Part shown: one piece after another, positions 32,227 to 40,276 of the stretch
Numbering within the stretch: position 1 is the first letter of the stretch
Layout: every line of letters begins with the position of its first letter
DNA from: Verrucomicrobiota bacterium
GTDB lineage: Bacteria > Verrucomicrobiota > Kiritimatiellia > JAKQHR01
Direction of reading: 5' to 3'
Assembly: GCA_029557905.1 (NCBI GenBank)
Contig: JAKQHR010000184.1
Span: forward strand, 1 to 40,276
Length of the DNA stretch: 40,276 bases
Position numbers and translations under genes: made by a program
The notes under the pieces: generated by a model
Told to the model about the DNA's origin: nothing
The model's input: the letters and a program-made list of their open reading frames with translations, nothing else
The model's database searches: none

Positions 32227-33666
32227 TCACGCCTTGCGCAGATGGGACGGAAGTATCTTGAGCTCCTCGCGGTACTTGGCGACCGTGCGGCGGGCCACGT
32301 TGAAGCCGTTTTCCCTGAGGGCCCCGGCCAGCGCCTGGTCGGACAAGGGGTGTGACGGGCTTTCCTTTGCAACCAGGTTCGCGAGGGCCTCCTTGACGGT
32401 CTTGTTTGAAACCTGCTGCCCATCGGCATGGGCATAGCCGGAAGCAAAGAAGTACCTCAGATCATAGGTGCCCTGCGGCGTGGCGACATATTTTCCGGAG
32501 ATCGCGCGGCTGACCGTGGTTTCATGAATTCCCAGTTCGTCGGCGATGGCCGACATGGTGAGCGGCCGCAGATGCGAAAGGCCGTGCTCAAAGAAATCGC
32601 GCTGGGTCTTCACCAGCTCCCTGACTATGCGGTAGATGGTCTGCTGCCGCTGATTGATGCTTTTGATCAGGAACATGCCGCTCCGGATTTTTTCCTGCAC
32701 GTAGTTTTTCACATCGGCCGGGGTGGCCGGATCCTCCAGCAGCTTGTGATAGTGACGACTGATGCGGATGTGCGGGAGATGGTCGTCGTCAAGCTGCACC
32801 ACGTACTCTCCGTCCACTTTCCGGATGGTGATTTCCGGATGGATGAAGTTGGTGGATTCGGCGGCGAAGGCCCGGCCGGGCTTGGGCTCAAGGGCGGCGA
32901 TCACACGGGCCGTCTCCTGCACGGTCTCCAGCGGCAGGTTCATTTCCTTCGCGATGCGCGCGTATTTTCTTGCCGCCAGATCGTTCAGATGGAGCCGAAC
33001 CATGTTCGCGGCCGGCGACTGATCCAGGCCGCGCCGCCGGAGCTGCAGCAGCAGGCAGTCGCTCAGATCGCGGGCGCCCACGCCGACCGGGTCAAAACCC
33101 TGTATGACCGCCAGCACCTCGTTCAGTTTCTGCACGGAGTATCCCGTGGAGGCGGCAAGTTCCTCGATGCTGGTGGACAGATAGCCGTCGCTGGTGATAC
33201 TGCCGATCAGAAGCTCTCCGATTCTTCGGTCCTCCTGCTCCAGCCCCGCCATCGGAAGCTGGGCCATGAGATGCTCCTGCAGAGATTCTGACTGCACCAT
33301 TGAATCCAGAAAATGCTCGCGGCGCTCCGCGTCATCCGGCGTCCAGCGCTGGAGGGTCTGGCTCTGCTGATAGAACTCCCGCCAGTCGTCGTCCAGCTTC
33401 AAAAGGATTTCGTAGTCCTCCTTGAAGTCCATTTCCTTGTTGTTGTCGGTTTCCGGCTCAGGGGCGGGCGGTTCGGCGGGGGTCTCCGGAGCCGCCTGAG
33501 GGGCGTCATATTCCTCCAGGGCCGGATTCTGCTCCAGTTCCTGCTGGATCACCGACTGCAGTTCGAGCACCGGGAGCTGGAGAATTTCCAGCGACTGGCG
33601 GAGCTGCGGAGCCAGTATCATCTGGAGCCGCTGGTCCTGAACCTGACTGAGAATCTGCTGAGCCAT
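32227..33666 (-). CDS. rpoN: RNA polymerase sigma-54 factor
   Basis: A 479-residue sigma factor. Region I is Gln/Leu-rich (Q-M-I-L-A-P-Q-L-R-Q-S-L-E-I-L-Q-L-P), region II is acidic and Pro-rich (about 55-100), and the core-binding and helix-turn-helix domains follow. The RpoN box A-R-R-T-V-A-K-Y-R-E near the C-terminus reads the -24 element. The helix-turn-helix H-E-T-T-V-S-R-A-I-S-G-K-Y is intact. It should serve the dnaK promoter at 15916. No enhancer-binding protein is encoded in the window. Confidence 0.97.
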   Translation of the reverse strand: MAQQILSQVQDQRLQMILAPQLRQSLEILQLPVLELQSVIQQELEQNPALEEYDAPQAAPETPAEPPAPEPETDNNKEMDFKEDYEILLKLDDDWREFYQQSQTLQRWTPDDAERREHFLDSMVQSESLQEHLMAQLPMAGLEQEDRRIGELLIGSITSDGYLSTSIEELAASTGYSVQKLNEVLAVIQGFDPVGVGARDLSDCLLLQLRRRGLDQSPAANMVRLHLNDLAARKYARIAKEMNLPLETVQETARVIAALEPKPGRAFAAESTNFIHPEITIRKVDGEYVVQLDDDHLPHIRISRHYHKLLEDPATPADVKNYVQEKIRSGMFLIKSINQRQQTIYRIVRELVKTQRDFFEHGLSHLRPLTMSAIADELGIHETTVSRAISGKYVATPQGTYDLRYFFASGYAHADGQQVSNKTVKEALANLVAKESPSHPLSDQALAGALRENGFNVARRTVAKYREELKILPSHLRKA

Positions 33667-33736
33667 TACCGTGCCTTTGACTGGACATGATAGCTTTGTG
33701 AAGTATGCTAAACAAGATCATTAACCGGGGTTTTGC

Positions 33737-34522
33737 ATGAGAGAGCGTGTGTGTGTACTGGCCAGCGGGAGTTCGGGGAACTGCACCTTTGTGTCGGCAG
33801 ACGGGGTGTCCATTCTCGTTGACGCCGGCATCAGCGGAAGAGAAACGGAACGGCGGCTGGAGGAGATCGGTGAGGATCCCGGCCGCCTGCGGGCCATCTG
33901 CGTAAGCCATGAGCATACAGACCACACCGCGGGCATCGGGGTCCTGCACCGGCGCTATGCCACCCCCCTCTTTGCAAACAGCGGCACCATTAACGGAATC
34001 GGCCGGCAGCGGGGCCTGGCCGGCCTCCCGTGGAATGTTTTCACAACGGGGCAGCCATTCCAGATCGGCACGCTCCAGATCGAACCGGTTTCTGTCCCGC
34101 ATGACGCCTATGATCCGGTCGGTTTCATTATCCGCTCCTCCACCGCGGCGATAGGCGTGGTCACCGACATGGGCATGGCCACCGCCCTGATCCGCACGCG
34201 GCTCAGGGACTGCGATGCGCTGGTGATCGAAACCAATCACGATGAGACCATGCTTCAAAACGCCCAGCGGCCCTGGATGCTCAAGCAGCGCATTATGGGC
34301 CGGCAGGGACACCTCTCCAACCGGCAGGCGGCCGCCGTCATCGAGGAGATCGCCGGCCCCCGCCTGAAGCAGATATTTCTGGCCCACATCAGTTCCGACT
34401 GCAATGAGGCGTGGCGGGCCGAGCAGGAAATCCGCCAGACCGTTGAGCACGCCGGGCTGGCTCATATCCAGATTGCCTGCACCTTCCCGGACCGGATCAG
34501 CGCCGTCTGGCAGCCGGCCTGA
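33737..34522 (+). CDS. MBL-fold metallohydrolase (YycJ/WalJ-like)
   Basis: A 261-residue metallo-beta-lactamase-fold protein. N-terminal V-L-A-S-G-S-S-G-N-C-T-F-V is typical of the YycJ group. S-H-E-H-T-D-H at 57-63 binds two metals, and T-D-M-G and H-I-S-S-D-C-N-E supply further ligands. YycJ/WalJ proteins are reported as exonucleases linked to DNA repair or cell-wall signalling; the exact substrate is unknown. It is divergent from rpoN. Confidence 0.88.
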   Translation: MRERVCVLASGSSGNCTFVSADGVSILVDAGISGRETERRLEEIGEDPGRLRAICVSHEHTDHTAGIGVLHRRYATPLFANSGTINGIGRQRGLAGLPWNVFTTGQPFQIGTLQIEPVSVPHDAYDPVGFIIRSSTAAIGVVTDMGMATALIRTRLRDCDALVIETNHDETMLQNAQRPWMLKQRIMGRQGHLSNRQAAAVIEEIAGPRLKQIFLAHISSDCNEAWRAEQEIRQTVEHAGLAHIQIACTFPDRISAVWQPA

Positions 34523-34599
34523 ATCCCTTTGACACCCGTTCCGGTGCGGTGTTAGCGTAGGCATGGACTGGGACTGTTGTCTCTGGGAGTTGGTGATCA

Positions 34600-35703
34600 A
34601 TGGCAAAAGTTATTCTTGAGAAGGTCTGCAAGGTGTATCCGGGCAGCGTCACGGCCGTGAGCGATGTGAACCTGGAAATCGCCGACCGGGAGTTCGTGGT
34701 GCTGGTGGGCCCTTCCGGGTGCGGGAAATCCACCACGCTGAGAATGGTGGCCGGACTCGAGGAGGTCAGCAGCGGAAGCATTTATATTGATGACCGCAAA
34801 GTCAACGACGTGCCGCCCAAGGATCGCGACATTGCCATGGTTTTCCAGAACTATGCGCTCTATCCCCACATGACGGTGCGCGAAAATCTCGCCTTTGGCC
34901 TGAAACTCCGGAAGATGCCGCGGGCGGACATCGAACAGCGCGTTGGCGAGGCCGCTGATATCCTGGGCATCGCCGACCTGCTGGAGCGCAAGCCCAAGGC
35001 CCTCTCCGGCGGCCAGCGCCAGCGCGTGGCCGTGGGCCGGGCCATCGTGCGCAAGCCCAAGGCCTTTCTGTTCGACGAGCCGCTTTCCAATCTCGATGCA
35101 AAAATGCGCGTGCAGATGCGCATGGAGATCAGCCGCCTGCACACCCGCCTGGCCTGCACGATGATCTATGTCACCCACGACCAGATTGAAGCCATGACCA
35201 TGGGCGACCGCATTGTCGTGATGAAGGACGGCGTTGTGCAGCAGACGGACCGGCCCATGACCATCTATTCTCAGCCGGCCAACCGGTTTGTGGCGGGATT
35301 CATCGGCAGCCCGCCCATGAACTTCTTCGACGGGCGGCTGGAAAACAGGGACGGGCGCATGTTCTTCAACGCCGGGACGTTCAGCGTGTGCGCGGAGGAT
35401 TCCCAGTACGCGAGGCTGGCGGAGCACGACGGGAAGAAGATCACGATGGGCCTGCGGCCCGAAGACCTGAAGGACGCGCTTTACGCTCCGCAGGCTTCCG
35501 CGGACCACTCCGTTCCGGCCGGAGTGGAGGTCGTGGAACCCATGGGCGCGGAGGTCTATCTTTACCTGAACAACGGACCCCACAACTTCACCGCCCGAAC
35601 CGATGCGCACGACCCCGCCGCCGCGGGCCAGAGCATCACGATGGTCTTCAACATGAAGAAAGCTCATTTCTTCGAAGCCGAAACAGGCCAAACCATTCTT
35701 TAA
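34600..35703 (+). CDS. ABC transporter ATP-binding protein (UgpC/MsmX type)
   Basis: A 367-residue sugar-importer ATPase. Walker A G-P-S-G-C-G-K-S-T (37-45), V-F-Q-N-Y-A-L-Y-P-H, L-S-G-G-Q-R-Q-R-V-A, Walker B F-L-F-D-E-P, and switch V-T-H-D-Q-I-E-A-M-T-M are complete. The C-terminal domain has S-P-P-M-N-F-F and G-L-R-P-E-D, typical of UgpC/MsmK. No permease or binding protein lies beside it, so it may energise several sugar importers encoded elsewhere, as MsmX does. A weak promoter (TTGACA at 34529, poor -10) precedes it. Confidence 0.93.
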   Translation: MAKVILEKVCKVYPGSVTAVSDVNLEIADREFVVLVGPSGCGKSTTLRMVAGLEEVSSGSIYIDDRKVNDVPPKDRDIAMVFQNYALYPHMTVRENLAFGLKLRKMPRADIEQRVGEAADILGIADLLERKPKALSGGQRQRVAVGRAIVRKPKAFLFDEPLSNLDAKMRVQMRMEISRLHTRLACTMIYVTHDQIEAMTMGDRIVVMKDGVVQQTDRPMTIYSQPANRFVAGFIGSPPMNFFDGRLENRDGRMFFNAGTFSVCAEDSQYARLAEHDGKKITMGLRPEDLKDALYAPQASADHSVPAGVEVVEPMGAEVYLYLNNGPHNFTARTDAHDPAAAGQSITMVFNMKKAHFFEAETGQTIL

Positions 35704-35717
35704 AGGGAGACGACCCC

Positions 35718-36836
35718 GTGGGCATGATGCTGGATCAGATAATGACCGTGATCGGCCAGACGCTGATTGTCGTCGCGGTTTCTTTCATCATGCTCTGCCT
35801 GCTTGTCAGCTATGCCCGTTTTCATCTGCTCTTCACGGGCCGCCGGCCCAGCGCGGCGGCGGCAGAAGGAGTGCTCGATCCCTTTCGCGCATGCATCCTG
35901 AAACAACTCGGAAGCATATACAGGAATCCCGAACCCTTTGCCGTGATGACACTGCGCGCAACGGACGGCGGCCACCGGCCGGAAGACCCCGTCGCCCGGA
36001 TTCGCGGGATGATCCGTGCCTCGGATATGGTCATGCGCTATGACGAAAACCAAATCGGCATGATCATCAAGACCAGCCGGAAACATGCGGAACGGGTGGC
36101 GCAGCGCGTGGCGGACGGACTGCCGGGTTCGCCGGCGATCGGCATTGCCACCTGTCCGGAAAACGGCACCCGCCTGAGCGACCTGCTGGAAAACGCGGAG
36201 CATGCCGCAGAAGAAGCCGGCCGGCTGAGCGGCGGAGTGAAACTGGCAGGAGAACCCGTGACCGCACCCGACGAAGGAGACATCCTGCCGGCGCAGGAAA
36301 AATATCTGGATGATCTCACCGGCGTGCTTCGCGGCGACCTGCTGGGCCGCACGCTCCCTAAATTTATTTCCCAGCACCGGAAAGAAGGCCGCACCGTGGC
36401 CATGATCTACTGCGACGTGGACAACTTTCAGGATTACAACCAGCATTATTCCCGGGAAGCCGGCGATGCACTGCTTCAGGGCGTTTCCCGGCTTTTCCAG
36501 GAGAATCTGCGTGAAGACGATCTCATTGCGCGCTACAGCGGTGATGAATTTCTGATCCTGTTTCCCGCCGCAGCCGCCGATGCACAGCATACCGCCAGAC
36601 GGCTTTCTGCCGTCATCAAGCGGGCCGAATTCAAGTATGGCGCGATCACGCTGAAAACAACCGTGAGCATGGGCATCGCTCTCGTCCCCGGTCATGCCCG
36701 CACTCTCAGCCGGCTTTTTGAGGCGGCTTCGCATGCACTCCATGCCGCCAAACAGAAAGGCGTGGGATTCTGCGTGATGTATGCCCCGGGCATGGGGGTT
36801 CAGTCCCGCACACAGGATGTGATTGAAAAATTCTAA
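35718..36836 (+). CDS. Membrane-anchored protein with tandem GGDEF domains (first degenerate)
   Basis: A 372-residue protein. An N-terminal membrane helix (about residues 8-30) is followed by a GGDEF-like domain whose signature is lost (D-E-N-Q-I near residues 109-113 after M-R-Y). A second GGDEF domain keeps R-Y-S-G-D-E-F at about 272-278. The SGDEF form is tolerated in active diguanylate cyclases, so it may make cyclic di-GMP; the first domain is probably regulatory. I chose GTG 35718 (AGGGAG 8 nt upstream); ATG 35724 is an alternative. It follows the UgpC-type gene by 14 bp. Confidence 0.82.
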   Translation: MGMMLDQIMTVIGQTLIVVAVSFIMLCLLVSYARFHLLFTGRRPSAAAAEGVLDPFRACILKQLGSIYRNPEPFAVMTLRATDGGHRPEDPVARIRGMIRASDMVMRYDENQIGMIIKTSRKHAERVAQRVADGLPGSPAIGIATCPENGTRLSDLLENAEHAAEEAGRLSGGVKLAGEPVTAPDEGDILPAQEKYLDDLTGVLRGDLLGRTLPKFISQHRKEGRTVAMIYCDVDNFQDYNQHYSREAGDALLQGVSRLFQENLREDDLIARYSGDEFLILFPAAAADAQHTARRLSAVIKRAEFKYGAITLKTTVSMGIALVPGHARTLSRLFEAASHALHAAKQKGVGFCVMYAPGMGVQSRTQDVIEKF

Positions 36837-36847
36837 GGAACTGAAAC

Positions 36848-37576
36848 ATGAAACTGGGCGTAAACATTGACCATGTGGCCACCATCCGGCAGGCGCGGGG
36901 AACCCGCTATCCGGACATCGTCGAGGCGGCCGAGGCCTGCCGCCGAGGCGGAGCACACGGCATTACCATCCATTTGCGCGAAGACCGCCGGCACATTCAG
37001 GATGCCGATGTCTTCGCCGTAAAGAAATGGGGACGCCTCCCGCTGAACCTGGAAATGGCCAATGCCGAAGAGATTGTCGCCATTGCCCTGAAGGTGAAGC
37101 CGGAGGAAGTTTGTCTTGTTCCCGAAAAACGCCGCGAACTGACCACGGAAGGCGGACTGGATGTCGTAAGAGACAGAAAGTTGAAGCAGACCGTGGCCCG
37201 CCTGTCCGAAGCGGGCGTGCGGGTCAGCCTGTTTGTGGATCCCGATCCCCGCCAGCTGGAAGCTTCATTGAAGGTCGGCGCGACCTGCGTGGAACTGCAT
37301 ACAGGACGGTACTGCGACACCCGGGGAACCATCCGGAAACGCGAGCTGCGGCGGCTGGCCGCTGGCGCAAAACTGGCGCACAAACTGGGTCTCCAGGTCA
37401 ATGCCGGGCATGGTCTCAATCTGGACAATCTGGACGGCCTGGCCAGTGTCCCGCATCTCGACACGCTGAACATTGGACACAGCATCGTTGCGCGCGCGGT
37501 CCTGATCGGGCTGGAGCCGGCTGTGCGTGAAATGCTCAGGGCCATGAAAGGAATCCAGCAGCATGCCGGCAGGTAA
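36848..37576 (+). CDS. pdxJ: Pyridoxine 5'-phosphate synthase
   Basis: A 242-residue TIM barrel that condenses 1-deoxyxylulose 5-phosphate with the product of PdxA to give pyridoxine 5'-phosphate. Motifs: L-G-V-N-I-D-H-V-A-T-I-R-Q-A-R-G-T, I-H-L-R-E-D-R-R-H-I-Q-D, C-V-E-L-H-T-G-R-Y and V-N-A-G-H-G-L-N. acpS overlaps its end by 14 nt; the pdxJ-acpS pairing is common in bacteria. Confidence 0.97.
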   Translation: MKLGVNIDHVATIRQARGTRYPDIVEAAEACRRGGAHGITIHLREDRRHIQDADVFAVKKWGRLPLNLEMANAEEIVAIALKVKPEEVCLVPEKRRELTTEGGLDVVRDRKLKQTVARLSEAGVRVSLFVDPDPRQLEASLKVGATCVELHTGRYCDTRGTIRKRELRRLAAGAKLAHKLGLQVNAGHGLNLDNLDGLASVPHLDTLNIGHSIVARAVLIGLEPAVREMLRAMKGIQQHAGR

Positions 37577-37988
37577 TACAGATCCGCGCGGAGTGGCGGG
37601 CATCGGCATTGATATCGTCGAAAACCGGCGGGTCGAAGATGCCCTTGCCCGGCACGGACGCCGCTTTCGCAACCGGATTTTCCGCAAATCAGAGCAGGAC
37701 TACTGTGACCAGAAGGCCCGTCCGGCGCTTCATTACGCCAGCCGCTTCGCCGTCAAGGAAGCGGTCGCCAAAGCGTTCGGCACCGGCATCGGCGCGGAAC
37801 TGGGCTGGCTGGATATCGAAGTGGTGCGGGACGGCGGCGGGGCGCCCGTCGTGATGATGCTCGGCAAAGGGGCTGAACTCGCCAGGAAGATGAACATCGA
37901 CAGGATCTATGTCAGTCTTTCGCACACGCATCAGTATGCGGCCGCTACGGCCCTGCTCGCTGTAAAATGTCCGCGGGGGCCTGCATGA
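37563..37988 (+). CDS. acpS: Holo-[acyl-carrier-protein] synthase
   Basis: A 141-residue phosphopantetheinyl transferase that activates acyl carrier protein. G-I-G-I-D-I-V-E-N-R-R-V and Y-A-S-R-F-A-V-K-E-A-V-A-K-A-F carry the Mg-binding Asp and Glu, and S-L-S-H-T-H-Q-Y-A-A-A-T-A completes the fold. The ATG at 37563 gives a 10-residue leader before the conserved start and overlaps pdxJ. Confidence 0.94.
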   Translation: MPAGNTDPRGVAGIGIDIVENRRVEDALARHGRRFRNRIFRKSEQDYCDQKARPALHYASRFAVKEAVAKAFGTGIGAELGWLDIEVVRDGGGAPVVMMLGKGAELARKMNIDRIYVSLSHTHQYAAATALLAVKCPRGPA

Positions 37989-39478
37989 TCATGGTCTCAT
38001 CAGCCCAGATGCGCGAACTGGACCGGCGCACGATTGAGGAGGCGGGAGTTCCGCAGGTGGTGCTGATGGACCGGGCCGGGCACGCCGTGGCGGATCACAT
38101 CTGCTGGCTGCTGCGGGCGGCCGGAATCAGCCATCCTTATATCCGTTTTCTTGCGGGACCGGGCAACAACGGCGGCGACGCCATCGTCGCCGCGCAATAT
38201 CTTCAGAAGCGAGGTTATAGAACAGATATCTGGACGTTTGGACGACCCTCGGAAGCTTCCGGTCTGGACATTCACATTATCAGCGGCGAGGCGGATTGGG
38301 AACAAATTTCCGCCGGCGCATTTATCCCCGACCTGATTGTGGACGGGCTTCTCGGCACGGGCACCAAAGGCGCGCCGCGCGGACTGATCCGCAAGGCCGT
38401 CGAGTGGATTCAGAGCCTGTCCGGCAAAACCCTGATCGTCGCCATTGACATCCCCACAGGACTCGATGCCGACACAGGCGCTGCAAATGATCCGGCCGTG
38501 CACGCCGATCTCACGATCACATTGGGCGCGCCCAAAACGGGACTGCTCCGGCCGGAAGCGCTTTCCTGCATCGGCTCTCTTGAAGTGGCGGACCTCGGCA
38601 TACCGGAAGAATATTTCCGGGCCCTGAATAAACCGGCCGGCCCCGACCTCATCTGCGCGAACAATCTGCGCGCGCTGTTCCCCCGTCGCAGGGCTGACGC
38701 CCATAAAGGACTGTTCGGCCATGCGCTGCTGATCGGAGGCTCTCCGGGTTTTTCCGGAGCGATCTCGATGGCGGCCCGCGCGGCCGTAAAATCCGGTGCG
38801 GGACTTGTATCCGCCGCGGTGCCGGAAAGCATCGTTTCGATCGTGGCCCCCTCCTGCCCGGAGGCAATGGTGCATGCGATGGAACTTTCTGACAGCCTTC
38901 TGGAAAAGTGCACATCTGTCCTGATCGGACCCGGTCTTGGGAACAATCCGGAAGCTGCAAGGCTGGTGGAACGGATGCTGAAAACGAGTTCTGTTCCTCT
39001 CGTGCTCGATGCCGACGCAATCAATGCGCTTTCGGGACGGCCGGCAATCATCAAGAAGGAAAAATGCCCCGTTGTGATGACCCCCCATCCCGGCGAACTG
39101 GCCGGACTGATGCAAACCACCGCGGCCGCCATTCAGGCAGACCGCTGCAAAGCCTGTCTCGCCGCTGCAGAAAAATCCGGGGCAATCGTTATATTAAAGG
39201 GGGCGGGAACACTGATCGCTGATCCCGCGGGAGAACTCTTCATCAACCTGAACGGCAATCCGGGAATGGCGACAGGGGGATCAGGCGACGTGCTGGCGGG
39301 CATTCTGACAGGCCTGCTTGCACAGGGCATCAGACCGCTTGACGCCGCAAAAGCGGCCGTCTGGATTCATGGAAAATCGGGCGATGCGGCCGCGCTGCGC
39401 CGGACACAAACGGCCCTCAGCGCCGCAGACATCATCAATAATATCCCCAGTACTTTTCGCCGTCTGACCCCAAGGTAG
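37985..39478 (+). CDS. nnr: Bifunctional NAD(P)H-hydrate epimerase/dehydratase
   Basis: A 497-residue repair enzyme. The N-terminal epimerase half has M-R-E-L-D-R-R-T-I-E-E-A-G and G-P-G-N-N-G-G-D-A-I-V-A-A. The C-terminal dehydratase half has T-P-H-P-G-E-L-A-G-L, I-L-K-G-A-G-T and the nucleotide loop G-G-S-G-D-V-L-A-G-I-L-T-G. Together they restore damaged NADH/NADPH hydrates. ATG 37985 overlaps the acpS stop as ATGA; 37967 and 37991 are in-frame alternatives. It is the last core gene before the tRNA-linked attachment site, whose tRNA fragment starts 6 bp after the stop. Confidence 0.95.
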   Translation: MIMVSSAQMRELDRRTIEEAGVPQVVLMDRAGHAVADHICWLLRAAGISHPYIRFLAGPGNNGGDAIVAAQYLQKRGYRTDIWTFGRPSEASGLDIHIISGEADWEQISAGAFIPDLIVDGLLGTGTKGAPRGLIRKAVEWIQSLSGKTLIVAIDIPTGLDADTGAANDPAVHADLTITLGAPKTGLLRPEALSCIGSLEVADLGIPEEYFRALNKPAGPDLICANNLRALFPRRRADAHKGLFGHALLIGGSPGFSGAISMAARAAVKSGAGLVSAAVPESIVSIVAPSCPEAMVHAMELSDSLLEKCTSVLIGPGLGNNPEAARLVERMLKTSSVPLVLDADAINALSGRPAIIKKEKCPVVMTPHPGELAGLMQTTAAAIQADRCKACLAAAEKSGAIVILKGAGTLIADPAGELFINLNGNPGMATGGSGDVLAGILTGLLAQGIRPLDAAKAAVWIHGKSGDAAALRRTQTALSAADIINNIPSTFRRLTPR

Positions 39479-39483
39479 GAAAC

Positions 39484-39533
39484 TGGAGCCAGCTCCCGGG
39501 GTCGAACCGGGAACCTGCTGATTACAAATCAGC
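39484..39533 (-). other. attL: 3' half of a tRNA-Thr(UGU) gene
   Basis: On the minus strand the sequence reads as an anticodon arm (GCTGA-TTTGTAA-TCAGC, anticodon TGT), a variable loop AGGTT, a T-arm CCCGG-TTCGACC-CCGGG, the acceptor 3' strand AGCTGGC, a discriminator T and CCA. The 5' acceptor strand and D-arm are missing: beyond 39533 the sequence is AT-rich and unrelated. A tRNA 3' half next to an integrase is the expected displaced attachment copy. The intact tRNA should be at the element's far end. Confidence 0.88.
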
Positions 39534-39548
39534 GACATCTTCAATAAT

Positions 39549-39587
39549 ATCAATATAATTCTATTGATTGTATACTTTCTGTATACT
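39549..39587. promoter_or_regulatory. Inverted and direct repeats between attL and the integrase
   Basis: ATCAATA (39549-39555) and TATTGAT (39562-39568) form a 7-bp inverted repeat. TGTATACT follows twice (39569-39576, 39580-39587) at an 11-bp step. These could be arm-type binding sites for the integrase or excisionase, or an operator; TATACT could also serve as a -10 element. Confidence 0.4.
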
Positions 39588-39637
39588 ATATTAATTTCAG
39601 AAAATAACAAGGCGCACCGTAGCGCAAGGAGACAAAT

Positions 39638-40276
39638 ATGGCAAAAAAACCAAGGACCGGACACTTATACAAACGCGGAAATGTTTATTGGTTAAGGTAT
39701 ATCGTGGACGGAAAGCCTATTTGCAAGTCCTTGAAAACAACGAACGGAAAAGAGGCGGAGAAAAGGCGGGACAAAGAAATGCGTCCGTTTCGCACCGCAA
39801 ATAAGGCCGAAATACTTGCGATAACAAAGGATCGGCTTTCGGAGGCCGAGAAGGAAAAACAAACAGAAATGGATGCACAACACCCTCCCCTGAAGATGAT
39901 CGATGCGTGGGACGCTTATGTCGCCAGCAAAAAGCGCCCCGACTCATCAGAACGCACGCTTGCCGGCTACGAAAGCTCTTGGAACAGGTTTATGCGCTGG
40001 ATGAAGGAGACATATCCGGATAAATCCGCCCCTAGAAAAGAAGGTGAAGCAGAACCGGCGTATTCTAAATATATGCAGGGAATTAATGTAGAAATCGCCG
40101 AAGCTTATGCCGAGAAACTGGAATCAGACAAAGTTACCGCCAGCACTTTCAACCAGCACATCGGACTCTTGAAACTAATGTGGAAAACTCTGGCAAAGGA
40201 CATCAAGGCCACTGAAAATCCCTGGCTGGAGATACGACGGAAGAAACTAGGCGCACAGAGAGTCGCGCATCGGCAT
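39638..40276 (+). CDS. Tyrosine recombinase (phage/ICE-type integrase), 5' part
   Basis: The reading frame stays open to the window end, giving 213 residues of an incomplete protein. The N-terminus (G-H-L-Y-K-R-G-N-V-Y-W-L-R-Y) is the arm-binding domain common in tRNA-targeting integrases. A SAM-like core-binding domain follows (S-S-E-R-T-L-A-G-Y-E-S-S-W-N-R-F, T-A-S-T-F-N-Q-H-I-G-L-L-K). The catalytic R-H-R-Y domain lies outside the window. AAGGAG (39626-39631) precedes the ATG. It reads away from the tRNA fragment into the element. Base composition is visibly lower in GC than in the core. Confidence 0.87.
   Translation, partial: MAKKPRTGHLYKRGNVYWLRYIVDGKPICKSLKTTNGKEAEKRRDKEMRPFRTANKAEILAITKDRLSEAEKEKQTEMDAQHPPLKMIDAWDAYVASKKRPDSSERTLAGYESSWNRFMRWMKETYPDKSAPRKEGEAEPAYSKYMQGINVEIAEAYAEKLESDKVTASTFNQHIGLLKLMWKTLAKDIKATENPWLEIRRKKLGAQRVAHRH

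Noticed and set aside
39484-39533. A complete tRNA-Thr gene
   Set aside because: Only the anticodon arm to the 3' end is present; no D-arm or 5' acceptor strand can be built from the adjacent sequence.

Overview
This window looks like bacterial chromosome from the PVC superphylum, most likely Kiritimatiellota (Verrucomicrobia/Lentisphaerae relatives). The reasons are the GC-rich core, an RpoZ and a type-3 ProRS of the kind I associate with that group, sigma-54, and the style of the envelope glycosyltransferase clusters. The lineage is an inference; the gene identities come from motifs. The core (about 3.7-39.5 kb) is ordinary housekeeping DNA, flanked on both sides by mobile DNA.

Left edge (1-3660): a run of integron gene cassettes, all on the + strand. 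Five near-identical attC-type sites of about 105 bp separate small cassettes. Five of the six cassettes carry a toxin-antitoxin pair with its own promoter: YefM/YoeB, an unclassified antitoxin with a RelE/ParE-like toxin, RelB/YafQ twice, and BrnT/BrnA. The last cassette holds a small membrane-protein ORF and ends in a truncated attC. No integron integrase is in view; by cassette orientation it should lie to the left.

3.7-12 kb: a repeat-containing hypothetical protein, a small membrane protein, then a minus-strand run of a YbhN-type membrane protein, a large membrane protein of GT-C type, a YbhN/TolB-propeller fusion and proS. A 31-bp-periodic array of palindromes sits just upstream of proS.

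11.8-15.6 kb: a DPPR-synthase-like UbiA prenyltransferase, a CoA-binding protein, tRNA-Leu(UAA), a membrane-anchored alpha/beta hydrolase, rsmI, and a coiled-coil/XRE regulator.

15.6-20.8 kb: the chaperone operon dnaK-groES-groEL. Its leader holds about a dozen helically phased A/T tracts (predicted bent DNA), a 13-bp inverted repeat and a good sigma-54 promoter. The rpoZ-smpB pair follows, behind a terminator hairpin that also contains the -10 of the next promoter.

20.8-32 kb: rsmA-pdxA-surA-like on the minus strand; maf and two GT-C-like membrane proteins on the plus strand; an FbpABC-type ABC importer on the minus strand. 32-39.5 kb: rpoN, with a second 31-bp palindrome array directly after its stop codon, then an MBL-fold hydrolase, a UgpC/MsmX-type ATPase, a tandem GGDEF protein with a degenerate first domain, pdxJ, acpS and nnr.

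Right edge (39.48 kb to the end): the 3' half of a tRNA-Thr gene without its 5' half, followed by AT-rich repeats and an inward-reading tyrosine recombinase cut off by the window. This is the attL end of an integrative element.
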